Source: Tenebrio molitor
Lineage: Eukaryota; Arthropoda; Insecta; Coleoptera; Tenebrionidae
Length of the DNA stretch: 64,000 nucleotides
Direction of reading: 5' to 3'
Assembly: GCF_963966145.1 (NCBI RefSeq)
Contig: NC_091048.1
Coordinates: 12,400,001 to 12,464,000, forward strand
A program made the position numbers and the translations under genes. Within the stretch, counting starts at the first letter, position 1. Each line of letters begins with the position of its first letter. Below are positions 52,709-63,978 of the stretch, in pieces. A model generated the notes under the pieces. The model was not told the origin of the DNA and ran no database searches. It saw only the letters and a program-made list of their open reading frames with translations.

Positions 52709-52870
52709 CCCCTCGTGCAAAATTTTAATATCGGCAAATAATAAATTATTCGGTCAGAAGACCAATTATTATCAAATAAGAGCACGAGACGAAGTCGAGG
52801 GTCTGACCTCATTTATGGATGTTTTCGTTCATTAGCAAAAAAATTTCCGATAAAAAATTTTGCACTTGGG
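52709..52870. repeat. 162-bp palindrome
   Basis: CCC.TCGTGCAAAATTTT pairs with AAATTTTGCACTTGGG, ATCGG with CCGAT and GGTCAGA with TCTGACC. The TCGTGCA arm recalls the palindrome at 19.85 kb. Confidence 0.75.
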
Positions 52871-53151
52871 ATATAATATGTGAACAAAAACAAATCAAAA
52901 AATCAAGTAGGTAAATCAAAAAGTAAAATGTTACTGTCAATTTCATTCGTATGTGTTATTTGTTTTACAAAATGTTGTCGAAAATGACTCATTTAACAGA
53001 AACACAACGTATAGAAATTTTAATTTTGATTGGGTGCGGGGTTAAAACTAGATAAAACTAAAACAGGGGGAATTTCTTCATAAACTTGCTTATTGTCAAC
53101 AAGCTGGAGGATGGCCATTCGAACATTTAATTCCATAATTTTAAGTACTTA

Positions 53152-54648
53152 CTAACACAGTTTTTGACTTGCGGTACTGATGGTCCCATTTAAACCCTTG
53201 ATTTCAAAATTTTCATTTCGATGTTTAAGTCCTAATTTTGCTGACATTTTTCTTGTTATGCAGTTCGACATTGAACGAAAATCTAAAAATAATCTGCATG
53301 GTTTGTACTCATTTTTAGCATTTTTTATTAGAACAACTGCAGTAGATAGGACTACGGTGTCTTGAATTGTAGCATAGGCATGATTATTCAAAGTTAATGA
53401 CGAATCATCCTGATCTTGATTTTCAGTTTGAGTATTTTCAATGTGCAATAGCGAATGGTGTTTTTTGTTGCCATTACGACATTTGGCTGTATTGCGACAA
53501 TCTGAAGTGGTATGATTATTTCTGAGGCAATTTAGGCAGAGTTTCATTGCTCTGGCCTTTTCGTTTCGACTTTGAACTGATAGGTTTGAAAATTCGTCAC
53601 ACTGGTGAATTAAATGAGCAGAGTTTTTACAATACGTACAGAAACTTTTTCTTTTGTTTCTAGCAGCCAAAGTGACCGTTCGCTTGTTTGATTGATTTGA
53701 TTTTTGAAGTGAGTTATTTGTTGCTTGATTTGAGGATTTGGTTGACAAGCAATTTAATGATTCGAGAACAGTGCAACGTTTTTCTAAGAATTTGACGAAC
53801 TCGTTGTAAGTGGGTACGCTAATATCAAGGGATGTTTGCCACTCTTTTTTGGTGACGTAATCTAATTTCTCTGATATTATTGGGATTATTAAGGCGTCCC
53901 ATGAATCTACCGGAATTTGTAATGTTTTGAGTGCCGCGATGTTTGTAGTTATCGTGTCCAATAATTCGCGAAGGTGGGAATGAGATTGTTTGTTAATAGG
54001 TGAAGCATTAAGAATTGACGCGACGTGATCTTGCACGATTAAGCGAGTGTTTTTGAAACGGTTTATTAATATTTCTCATGCTTTATCATAGTTTTCGTCT
54101 AATATTGATAAAGACTCGACCGCGCGCAAAGCTTCTTCTCGAAGGGATGATTTTAAATATTGCAATTTTTACCTGTTGTTAAGACTTTTGTTTTCATCAA
54201 TAACAGATTTGAAACAATTTTCGAAATTTGTCCAGTCCTTGTAGCTGCCAGAAAACGTTTCTAAATTAATTACAGGTAGATTAAAAGGTACGTCGTTAGC
54301 GTCGTTTCCCGACGTTGGAGTGTTACTATGAGAAATAGAGGAATTTTCGACCTTATCGATAATATCCATCATGTCGGACATGATGTCACAATATTTATTT
54401 ACAAAGGCTATTCTAGATCAGATGTGAGCTTTTTTCATTTCGTCATTTTTGGAATCTAATATTTCGTACTCATATTGAGTCTCTTCAAATTCTTTTCTAA
54501 TGCCTTCAAGAATTTGTTGGCGTGATTTTAAGCGGTTGATGCTAGCTTTGGTGGGATCAAAACCTTGTACGTATTCCTCTATTCTTTGCAATTTTGTCTG
54601 CACAGTATCTAAGATGATTACAACCTCTGCAAGTTGTTTTTTAGACAT
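53152..54648 (-). pseudogene. BEL/Pao Gag and start of protease, three in-frame stops
   Basis: Reading down from 54648: coiled-coil gag start (MSKKQLAEVVIIL), TGA at 54418, LPVINLETFSGSYKDWTNFE (the Pao gag motif), TAA at 54169, SLREEALRAVESL, a TGA near 54078. It stays open from there to 53152 with CTYCKNSAHLIHQC, CLNCLRNNHTTSDC and a protease start CRLFLDFRS where the usual D-S/T-G is D-F-R. All stops are in one frame. RT and integrase are absent. Dead, 3'-truncated copy. Confidence 0.85.
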
Positions 54649-54649
54649 T

Positions 54650-55892
54650 TTATGAAATTGATTTAATAAATTTTGAAAGGATTGTTACTTGAATATGTGT
54701 GATGATTGAATATTTGAATTGTTTTGAATAATATGATCTTAGTGCAAATCGAAGCGTGTATTGAATTAGTTGAACGTTAATGTAGATTTGGTAGGAATCA
54801 AGAGAGACACTAACCTGACGACGTGATGGGCCTCGGAAAGTTGGAGGGCCTGCCTTGGACTTTAATAAAGATCGATTACCTAAGCTTTTTATCTAATAGG
54901 AAGAAGTGGTTTTTGTTTTTCAATCGTTTTTGTGTCTTCTTAACATGACATACGATTTATTTTTATTTTCATAAAATACTTACTTACTTTTTTAAATTCT
55001 AAACGAATATTTAAGTATTTTAAAAGAAACCAAAAAACTGAAAATACACACACAGTTGTGTTGAAAGTTTTAAAGCGTTTTAAATTAACAAAAAGTTCAA
55101 ATTCAAGCAAATATGTTAAAGAAAAATCAAAGTATAACTTTAAACAATTCAAACTTAACCTCACTTACACAATTTTAGAACAATAATTTATCGATCAATA
55201 AATCTTATAAAAATGGAATTAAGAACGATTATTTGGTATTAAAATAATCCTTGACATTGAAAGAATCATTTTGTGATGTTTTAACTAGTTCCTACTTTTT
55301 GACCAATAATGACTGGTAATTGACCGCTCAAGGACCGGTCAACTTTGACCAAAAATAAATGACCGGTCATTTATCCATCACTATTAATGTGATATAAAGT
55401 TCGGATTCTATGCAAATTGCATATTTGTTTCTATGACGTAAGTATATGTATTGACAACATTTTGGATTTTCTGGGCGTATTAACAAATTTTGAATGAAGA
55501 CGTCATTTTGAAAATGCATATTTTGCATATTTTAAGCACCTTGAGCATATTTTGGGAAAAAATGCTATCAGTGCATATTTCTCCAATTTTCCAGATTTTT
55601 TTTTTGTCAAAAGTATGGAATAAAGAATAAGTTCATTAAAATTTGAACATTTTTTTTAATTTTGGACGGGTCAATTTTAGTTTATAAAAATAAATATTTT
55701 AATACCAAACAGAATTCCAAGCATTTTTAAAAAATAAAAACCCCGTATTTTTTTCTTGATTCTGATAGCCTTTTTAATTGTCTAAATGACAGAATAAAAT
55801 TTTGTTATCGCACATAAGGAAAAAAAAAATTTGGAATAAAAATTTTTTGGTCAAACGCTATTTAATAAAAAATGATCCCTAATGAATTTTAG
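54650..55892. other. Non-coding, contains direct repeat copy B
   Basis: Upstream of the BEL gag; a 5' LTR may lie here but I could not delimit it. A 12-bp palindrome ATGACCGGTCAT is at about 55362. Copy B of the direct repeat is at 55670-55860. Confidence 0.5.
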
Positions 55893-56076
55893 ACGCTGGA
55901 ATTATAATTGTGCATTTCATTATTATTATAAGAGAATGGGGACAATTTATAAGATAAATGTAGAGTCTTTATTTCTAGCCTTTTTTGTAATTAATACAAC
56001 TTTTTGTCATAACAAACTGTAGTTACTAAGGCAACTTTAAACATATAACTTGATTGCAGTTTGCATATTTCCAACA
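55893..56076 (-). repeat. Probable 3' LTR of the copia element
   Basis: On the minus strand TGTTGGAAATATGC follows a polypurine tract (TTTGAGGGGGAG, 56077-56088). The far end near ATAATTCCA (55897) is inferred from the imperfect inverse of the start. Confidence 0.55.
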
Positions 56077-56088
56077 CTCCCCCTCAAA

Positions 56089-56552
56089 CTGCATCTTGTG
56101 TCTTTCTTCATGTGGTCGTAGTCATGCCAAGGGCTTTGGCGATGACAATCCCTTCGTTAAAACATCGGCTGGCATTTGATCGGTGGGAAGGTACTTCACC
56201 TTGATGTCTCCTCTCTACTATCTACGTGCTTCGTACGGTTATGAAACACGTGATTTTTGCTTAACTGTCCGGCTCCTTGATTGTCATTAAAAATGATCGT
56301 CGTTGACGGCTGATCTAGGACTTCGGACAGGAAACGCCTTAAATGAATAGCTTCCTTCGTCGATTCAGAAAGAGCCATGTATTCAGCTTCCGTACTGGAC
56401 ATTGCAACCGTTCTTTGTTTTCGTGATTCCCAACTGACAGCGGCGTTAGCGAAATTGAAAACATATCCTGTGTACGATCTTCTATCATCTACACTTGCAC
56501 CCCAGTCTGCATCGGCATAACCTACAAGTTCTTGTCCAGACTTTTTGAACAT
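56089..56552 (-). pseudogene. Ty1/copia RNase H and C-terminus
   Basis: YADADWGAS, SWESRKQRTVAMSSTEAEYM and FNDNQGAGQL are the RNase H core of Ty1/copia elements. The last catalytic segment (TKHVDSREETSR) is altered by a short deletion and stops at 56196; one frame over, KYLPTDQMPADVLTKGLSS gives the usual C-terminus. The upstream RT part is at 63697-63978, beyond the Harbinger insertion. Confidence 0.9.
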
Positions 56553-56874
56553 TTATGGCCGGTTGCACAAAAGTTAATAAGCCATTAATCGGTTGTTAAC
56601 GAATAATTAAAATTTGACAACTGATTAATGGATGGTTAATGGCTTGTTAACAGTTCATCAAATATCCAGCTTGATTAATGATTAACGGCCAATTAAGGCT
56701 ACTTTGCGTTGCACAAACAATAATTGATTGTTAAACACTCATTAACGGATGATTTATTTAATTAGTGACAGTTGGGCAATTAATGAAGAATTAAGTTATA
56801 TTTTACGGTTTTTTATTACGTAAGTTTGTAAAAAATATAAAATAACTAAATAATAAATAAAAATATACAGGCAC

Positions 56875-57889
56875 ATGATGCTATCTGACATATCTTCTTT
56901 GTCAAGTGACGAAGATGATCAAGAGCCACTACGAAGACTTCCGCGACGAATTCGGTTCATCCGCGATAGAGAAAATCCATTTGACCTTTACGATAACGAT
57001 TTTAAGAAACGATTTCGTCTAAATAAAGCAACGGTGATGAATTTAGTGCATTTAATTGGGCATACACTTGAACCAAGAACTCACAGAAACAAATCTCTCG
57101 ATGCACGTTGTCAAATTGTAATTACACTTCGGTTTTATGCCACAGGAGGCTTTCTTGAGTTAATCGGCGACTGCATGCACATTCACAAATCGAATATCTG
57201 TAGAGTAATTCGTCGTGTTACTTGTCAAATAGCACAACTTTTTCGACACCACATAAAAATGCCTTGTAACAATCAGGAATTGATGGCAATAAAACAAGGA
57301 TTTTTCAACATTGCTGGTTTCCCACGGGTTATAGGTGCCCTCGACTGCACTCATGTAAATATCCAATCCCCTGGTGGTGCCAATGCTGAATTGTATAGAA
57401 ACAGAAAAGGATATTTCAGCATAAACACACAAGCAACTTGTGATTCGCAGTTGAAATTAATGCACATAATTGCTCGTTGGCCAGGATCTGTACATGATAG
57501 TACCATATTTAATGATTCTCCTCTTCCCGTTGAGTTTGGTATGGGTCGATATGGTAATGGTTTCTTGTTAGGCGACAGCGGGTACCCATGTAAACCACAC
57601 CTTTTGACTCCCGTGTTAAATCCAATAAATGCCAGCCAAGAGGCTTACAATACGGCCCATATTGCTAAGAAATGGTCTGCGACTCAAATTAGATACCACT
57701 GTGAAAGTGATAGTAGCTTGTGGGGTGTTACATAACATCTGTAAAGAACAAGATGACGATATTGAGAATTATTTTGAAGAAATCGAAGATGAGGAAGAAG
57801 ATAATTTCATTTTCAACGAACCCAACGACAATAACAATGTAAATTATGCAGTGCGAAATGCATTAATTGCAACAGTATTTGCTAGATAA
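56875..57889 (+). pseudogene. Harbinger transposase lacking the catalytic Glu segment
   Basis: HARBI1-type DDE nuclease. First Asp in IGALDCTHVNI (~residue 160) and second in FLLGDSGYPC (~235) are intact. Just after NTAHI, where family members continue into the VER(x)FG catalytic Glu segment, the sequence jumps to a shifted GLRLKLDTTVKV, then ACGVLHNIC and an acidic tail ending ALIATVFAR at 57889. So roughly 60 bp, including the Glu codon, appears lost together with the frame. It cannot cut DNA. Confidence 0.88.
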
Positions 57890-57905
57890 ATAAAAGTATA
57901 ATATT

Positions 57906-58978
57906 TTAGTTTTTTAATTTATTTATTTCCAAACGGAGTTTTTTAATTTGCAAATTTAAAACAATTCGCTGTAATTTTTCATTTTTAATTTTCTCAAAAT
58001 AATATTTTTTTCTTAATTCTTCGCCTGTTAGCGTCCTTTTTCTTTTTTTCGAAACGGGTTTGGGTGGGGATACGGTCACGGGAGCATTACTTTCTTGATT
58101 AGAGGAACCAGGTATGGGATTAGGGATTTCAATTTCATCTGGTATATTCGTAAACAAAAATAAAAATTAGTATAGAAACATACTTATTTAGACCAGTAAA
58201 ATTACTAAAGTAATCAGCCGCGCAGTCGAATTCGTTTTCCAACGGTTGGACGTGGTCGCGAATACTGGCTAGCAAGATTTCTTGTTCGGCAGACAAGACA
58301 AGGTCTGCCCCTCCTCCCCCAGTTTTAAACAGTTCTCTCTTAAAATCATTTTTAATTTATCTATTATTTTTTATAAACACAGTGATAAACAGGAATGTTT
58401 ATCACTACCATGATTTGAATATGTATACTAAAAAAATTTGGTGTGTACCTTATCAGAACTCGCGGCATGTTTTGCTTCTCGCTCCAACAATTTTGCTTCA
58501 TATTGTTCATGCTACATTATATAAATTAAACAAAAATAGTTAATTATTATTTTTTCGCGATTGCACTGATTCTACTCTTACATGCTGCTCCGCCACAGTT
58601 TTTTTTGTTTCCCTTTTTATATTTTCGTATAAAACCCGCAATTGTTTGCTGCTTCTCGATCCCGTTTCCGCGCACGCGTTAAAATTGGTGGCAATTTCTT
58701 CCCACACGGAATTTTTCTTTTGGACCATAAATGCCTTCGTGCATTTATCTTCCACTATATGTTTATATCTGAAATAGATAATAAAAGAGGACTCAAGGAT
58801 TGGAACAGGAGGAATAAAGATTTTAGGTTATGTCATGGTATCACATTCATAACAGATGAAAGCAATAATAACAAGCAGGAATACTTCAATAGGGATTCCG
58901 AATAAGTACTCACTTTGCCACCACAGAAAGAAGCGTTTCCTTTTCCCGCTGCGTAAAATTTCTGCGCTTCGTCTCCAT
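57906..58978 (-). CDS. Harbinger Myb/SANT-like accessory gene, five exons
   Basis: Exon 1: METKRRNFTQREKETLL to VVAK (58978-~58914, donor GTGAGT). Exon 2: YKHIVEDKCT to TVAEQH with WEEIATNFNA, a Myb_DNA-bind_5-like helix set (to ~58580, donor GTAAGA). Exon 3: HEQYEAKLLEREAKHAA. Exon 4: RELFKTGGGGADLVL to FDCAADYF. Exon 5: EIEIPNPIPG to the stop at 57906 with a basic coiled coil. All junctions keep frame. Such proteins carry the transposase into the nucleus and bind the element's ends. No break was noticed although its partner is defective; the P element sits 22 bp upstream of its ATG. Confidence 0.75.
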
Positions 58979-59348
58979 GTTCTTTATGATAAATGTTAAC
59001 GTCAACCCAGGGCCTGAAAACTGCTTATGGAACGTGGGTAGCCTATCCAAATTAGTTAGGGCCCACGTTTACTAGATGGCGCTAATCAAAAATGGTCTGG
59101 TCAAATGCTTTTTGCAATCTACTTTATCGACTTCACGATTCATCAAATTTTGAAATTTGAAAACGTCAGTGTTTTACATATTAGTATTTTCCGCGTGCCG
59201 CATATCGTTTCCGCAGTTATCCGGTTGTTGTGTGTGTTTTCACTCTCTACTTGTGTGTGGTAAGCTGGTAAGTAAACACTATATCCTCAATTAAATGTTC
59301 ATTTCTAATACTAAACATTGACACTAAACATTGAAGTAATTTTCAGAA

Positions 59349-62300
59349 ATGGGCAAGAGAAAATGTATTGTTTTGGGTTGCGAACAGAAGGAAAACTTAC
59401 ACCGATTTCCAAAGGACAGAGAACGGCAAATTAAGTGGGTGGCTGCTATAAACGACGAAAGCCTGTTGGTTTTATCAGCAGCCCAAATTAATGAAAAAAG
59501 TATCTGCTCCCAACATTTTGAAGCAAAATATCTGTTGGGGAAAAGAATTTGCCTTACCGGCGTACCAACAATTAATTTGCCAGGTAAGAATATTGAGAAT
59601 ATAAGGTCAAGTTCGACGTGCTAATTTTGATTTCTTTAGATCTGGTTTCCGTTGAGAGTACTGTACAGGGTGATTCAAGTTTTACCGCTCGCACGATTAA
59701 CCCTATTAAAAAATTAGTAAAAATCACATTCCCTTCATATAAGGCTTCAAACGTGTGTAATCAATTTTCCTGTATCACTTCATTCAGAGCCATAAAATTA
59801 AAAAGAAGATTTTGAGCAAAAAATAATAATTACAAAAACTCATAGTTAAATGTTGCACTTTAATATCAAATTCCATTTATTTTAAAAACCGGTAACACTT
59901 TCATGATTTCAATGACAGCAAATTTTTCCTAAATGTTTGAAAGGACTCTCAGTGAAAAATGATGTAAATTAATGTAGCGGTTATTGAATATTTACTCGTT
60001 CCATTAAAAAAATTGAAAATTTTACAGAATGTTCTCTAGCGATACACAATCATTTTTGAGAATTTTAAATCGATTAGAAGTGGGTGTTTTCGCTCGGACG
60101 GTAAAACTTGACTCACCCTGTACCTACATACGTGTAGGTATGGATCCAACTGTTGGGGCCAGTTTATAGAAAGATAATTAAATATTTAATTCAAATTAAA
60201 TTTTAAGGCGCGATTAACCCATGACTCCGAAACTTCCATTGGTTTAATCTAACCTCGTGTTCAGTTAATCACGTATTTAATTAGGATTAACTCAATTTCA
60301 CTTTTGTAAACTGGCCCATGGTATTGATTATTTTCCAGCAACATCGAAAAAACGATTGCGTTCTCCAGATGGGCTTGATGAAGGGGAAAACAGGAAAAAA
60401 TCCCTTCGCAGTAAGTAATAGGTCACCAAAAACTGAAATTATTGTTTACTGATTTTTTGTTTTTTGTTTTTTAGCGGAACATCAAATATGCTACGATGAT
60501 GATGGTGTAGGTGTAACTCCACTTCCTCCCTGTGATGTTACAATTACACCAAGAGTGCAACGCACAAATAAAAAACGTAAGGAATTACTTAATTTATTAG
60601 TCATTAGTATTATTAATTTCTTTCTAAACTATCCCACCTCCACCCGGCGGTATATACTTATAAGCTTAATATGTCTTATTTATAAATGTGATTTATTGCA
60701 GGACCTATTCTGACCTTAGCAGGAGTGAGAAGGCAAGGTCAGCTTACTCCTAAAGAGAAAATTCTTTACAAAGAAGTGATAAGAATGCGAAAGCGGCTGT
60801 CTGTAAAGAAAAGGTTAAAGTATGCCAAAAATTCTATTATGACCGGGCACTGGGAAGGAGTAGATAAGTTAGATCCTGTAACTGTTAATTTTTTTAAATC
60901 ACAATTACGGAATTTAGATAAAAACAAATATAAACGAACATTTTCTTTAGACGACAAAATTTTAGCTTTAGCAATTTTCAAAAAAAGTCCCAAGACATAC
61001 AGATTCTTGTCTAACTTGTTTACTCTTCCCAGTGCTGAAACTATCAGGAAAGTAGTCAGGCACATTCCTATTAAAGCGGGCATTTGCAAATTCTTGCTCA
61101 ATATTATAAAAATTAAAGTAAACAAAATGAAAAATAGAAGAGAAAAATGTTGCATTTTATTGTTTGATGAAATGGCAATAAAACCAAATTTACAGTTTAA
61201 CAAATATGAAGATATTGTTGAAGGATTTGCAGATGACGGCATTAATAGGAACTGCAAAGTGGCCGATCATGTGGCAGTATGGATGCTTAAAAGTGTAACC
61301 ACGTCACCATCATGGAAACAACCAATTGCTTACACATTTTCCAAAGGCCCAGAATCATGGCCAAGTATTATGAACATGTATAAAAATTTAGTGAGAGAAT
61401 GTGAAGCAATTGGTCTCCATATTGTGGCATCTGTGTGTGATCAAGGAGTCACAAATTCGAAGGCCATCAAGCAGTTAATTTTAGAAACAAAAGAAGTGGC
61501 TTTAAGAAAAGGTGAAGTGGAACGTTATGATGTTATAAAGATTGGGAAATCCATCGTTATTCCATTATTCGATCCACCTCACCTTTTAAAATGCATTCGA
61601 AATAACTTACTAACAAAAAATCTAAAATTTGTGCTTGATGGCCAAGAACGAGTGGCAAAATGGTCGCACATAGAGGATGCATATTTTATAGACAGAAGTA
61701 GTGGAAACCTGCGAGCTATGCCTAAACTCACAGATCTCCACGTGGTTCCAAACAAAATAAAAAAAATGAGTGTGGCCAAGGCTTCACAGGTTTTTAGTAC
61801 TTCTGTGGCATCCATAATGTCACTGATGAGTCGCAGTGGTTCTATCAGTGTTTGTGGTCGAAGACAAATGTCTCGAGAGGGCGAAGACACTGCAGTATTA
61901 TTGCAGTTCTTTGACAAATTGTTTGACAGTGTCAATGGGGGCATTGGAGGGAAAATAAAGAAATTATTAAGGCAGAGGACTACAACCCAAGGTTGTAGTC
62001 CTCAGGAACGTTATTGGGATCGGGCTTTGACCGTAATACGAAGCATGTCTTTTATTAAAGTCAAAGCCGCAGATCGATCTCATCCTGAGGTACTACAAAA
62101 TTGGCAGCTGACTTTGAACGGATTTAAACTCCTGCGATTGCATTTGACTAAATTTGGTTTTTCAAAATTTTCCGCACGAGTTTTTAATCAGGATGCATTA
62201 GAAAATTTTTTTGGACAGGTTCGTCAGCATGGGGTTCGAAACATCAACCCAACGGTTGCTGCTTTTGGGCCCTATTATAAAAGTCTTCTAATTAATAATT

Positions 62301-62977
62301 TCAATAGGTTCCACTCCAAATATGCCAACTGTGAGGCCGATGAGTCCACAGGCCTCCTTGTCACTTTGAAACAATTTGTTTCCCAAGTGCCTTCACCACA
62401 AGGGAATCCTCTCGAAATTAACTTGTCTGATGTACCACAGCACTTGATAGACTCACGACATGATAGTTTCAGGCCCTTACAGAATTATGTAATGAATTAC
62501 TTTGCAGGATATATCGCAAAATTTGTCATGAAAGAGACAAGATCTTGCGATATATGTGCAAGTAATATATTACACACAGGTACTCCTGATCAGCAACATG
62601 CTATAATAGTATCCAAAGATATTGGCAACAAACTGAATTATTGCAATGTTAATTTTGTGACAGAAATTGCACGATTTACAAATTATATTGAATATATCAT
62701 TCCGCAATACTCAGCTCGTTGTAATATTTCTGATATATTATATCATTGTGCTGATCAGATAGGCTTTTTCCTTTTCTTTGCAGACTGTCCACATAAAGAA
62801 AATATACAAAAAAAAATTAAAACCTTGCTAATTAAATTCTTACTTTTTCATTATTTTAAAAATTGCACTCAAATAATGAATGGGGTCGTTGCAGCGCCAG
62901 AGCATCCTGATGCTATCCAGATTTTAGCTTTGGATGTATTTAGAAAAAATCGGAAGTACCCGCAACGGCCTCATTAA
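59349..62977 (+). CDS. THAP-domain P-type transposase, five exons
   Basis: Exon 1 (59349-59583) is a THAP DNA-binding domain: CIVLGC, LHRFPKD, W, then SICSQHF (C2CH). Exon 2 is a proposed micro-exon (59640-~59658); exon 3 is 60339-60410, exon 4 is 60475-60576 and exon 5 is 60702-62977. All proposed introns are GT-AG and phases match. Exon 5 holds the RNase H-like fold with Asp in LLFDEMAIKP (~147 from 60725), Asp in SVCDQGVTN (~239) and Glu in DALENFFGQV (~492), and the conserved FDPPHLLKCIRNNLL. The intervening long insertion corresponds to the GTP-binding domain of P transposase. No stop or shift is seen, so the gene may be functional. Confidence 0.88.
59666..60121. mobile_element. MITE in the P-element gene, TIR CAGGGTGATTCAAGTTTTAC
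   Basis: 456 bp, inverted ends of about 28 bp (CAGGGTGA(T/G)TCAAGTTTTACC), TA on both sides. It lies in the proposed intron between exons 2 and 3. Confidence 0.88.
60157..60317. mobile_element. Short MITE, TIR GGGCCAGTTTA
   Basis: 161 bp with ends GGGCCAGTTTATAGAAA and, inverted, GGGCCAGTTTACAAAAG. AT-rich middle with AATTAAAT/ATTTAATT pairs. Same intron as the previous MITE; target duplication not clear. Confidence 0.7.
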
Positions 62978-63044
62978 TTGTAATTAACGTAGTGTTTGTA
63001 TAGTTTTTGTATAAATTTTTATTTTGTATAGTAACAGTTTTTGT

Positions 63045-63222
63045 AAAGAATTTCATTAATGTCATCGGAAACCGACTTACTACGGAATCAGGCGATTCAA
63101 AATCAAAGAAACTCCTTTTCGAGAGGATTTCCCTTTCTATTCAACGTGAAAACGCTGCAAGCAGTCCGGGCACTTTTCCAGACTCCGCATTATTATCGGA
63201 AATTTTTGTATTGTAAAAAAAA
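63045..63222 (+). repeat. 5'-truncated copy of the LINE-like tail
   Basis: Encodes FINVIGNRL...TTESGDSKSKKLLFERIS and further to FPDSALLSEIF, then runs into A-rich sequence. Same module as 50052-50369. Inserted between the transposase stop and the P-element right end. Confidence 0.7.
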
Positions 63223-63696
63223 AAAAATTCTTATGTATAGGTACATATGTACATACTTAAGTTGATTAATTTATATGTTTTTGTAAATATTTTTATTTTA
63301 TGTATATATTTAGTACATTATGTAAAATATAGTGTATTTGATTGGTATTTTTTTTTTATTTATTTACAAACCATAAAAATTCAAATAAGCCTGCGACAAA
63401 ATAAAACATTTCAAATTTCCCGCGCGAATTAGTTTGCCCACGTTTGGTAGGTGGCGCTAACATTGCCCTTTTTTAAAACACGGCAGATTGCGTTCTATAG
63501 AGAGTTGTTCTGTGCGTCAACCCTACATCAACTAGCAGCGTACCTAACTTACCGACTATTTTCCAGCGTTGCCACATTCACCTCTAATTAATGGCCAATT
63601 ATGAAATGAACGATTAACGGACCATTAACTAGTTTTGTGCAACCCGATTTTTTTTAACAAACCGTCAAAGTTGATGGACCGTTAGTTAATCATTAA

Positions 63697-63978
63697 TTAA
63701 CAATAGCTTTGTGCAACCGGGCATAAGCCTAGACTTTCTGTGTTCTTCAGATACCGCAGTACTCGTTTCGCAGCTCTCCAGTGTTGTTCCCCAAAGTTTG
63801 TGTTGAATTGGCTGAGCATGCTGACGGCGTGTGCGATGTCTGGTCGAGTTGAAACAGCCAAATACATCAGAGAACCAACGAGGCTCTGATATGGTAACTT
63901 TTCAACTGCTTTCTTCTCCTCTTCGGTTTTCCTTGATGTACTTTGATTGTGACATGGTAATTGTTTGTTTCTCAACAT
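63697..63978 (-). pseudogene. Ty1/copia reverse transcriptase C-terminal part
   Basis: YQSLVGSLMYLAVSTRPDIA and HWRAAKRVLRYLKNT are the connection region between copia RT and RNase H. It ends at the Harbinger insertion (GLCP...), and the continuation is at 56552. The copia element extends beyond the right edge of the window. Confidence 0.92.

Larger units (their letters stand above)
51602..53151. other. Non-coding repeat-rich stretch
   Basis: Holds a Tc1-like end (CAGTGAGCGACAAAAGTATG at 51797), the palindromes listed separately, and a ~200-bp segment (52254-52500) repeated at 55670-55860. No gene. Confidence 0.6.
59008..63514 (+). mobile_element. P-element/THAP9-type transposon, 4.5 kb
   Basis: An exact 8-bp duplication CGTCAACC flanks it (59000-59007, 63515-63522). 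The ends are CAGGGCC... and, inverted, CACAGAAC..., with only weak TIR similarity (TATGGAACG against TATAGAACG about 18 bp in). A GCCCACGTTT(A/G) word with GGCGCTAA recurs near both ends in direct orientation (59068, 63435). One THAP transposase gene fills it. Confidence 0.85.
56556..63723 (+). mobile_element. PIF/Harbinger transposon (split by a P element)
   Basis: Ends TGGCCGGTTGCACAAA and, inverted, TGCCCGGTTGCACAAA, inside the copia RT-RNase H junction; flanking triplets are TTA and TAA. It has a DDE transposase on plus and a Myb-like accessory gene on minus, the standard pair. A second inner copy of the terminal word lies at each end (GTTGCACAAA at 56713; TTTTGTGCAACCCG near 63633). Confidence 0.88.

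Noticed and set aside
55355..55380. ATGACCGGTCAT palindrome as a regulatory site
   Set aside because: Single 12-bp palindrome without a gene nearby; could be chance or part of a repeat.
60766..61257. 163-residue antisense ORF in the P transposase
   Set aside because: Exact shadow of the transposase coding strand.
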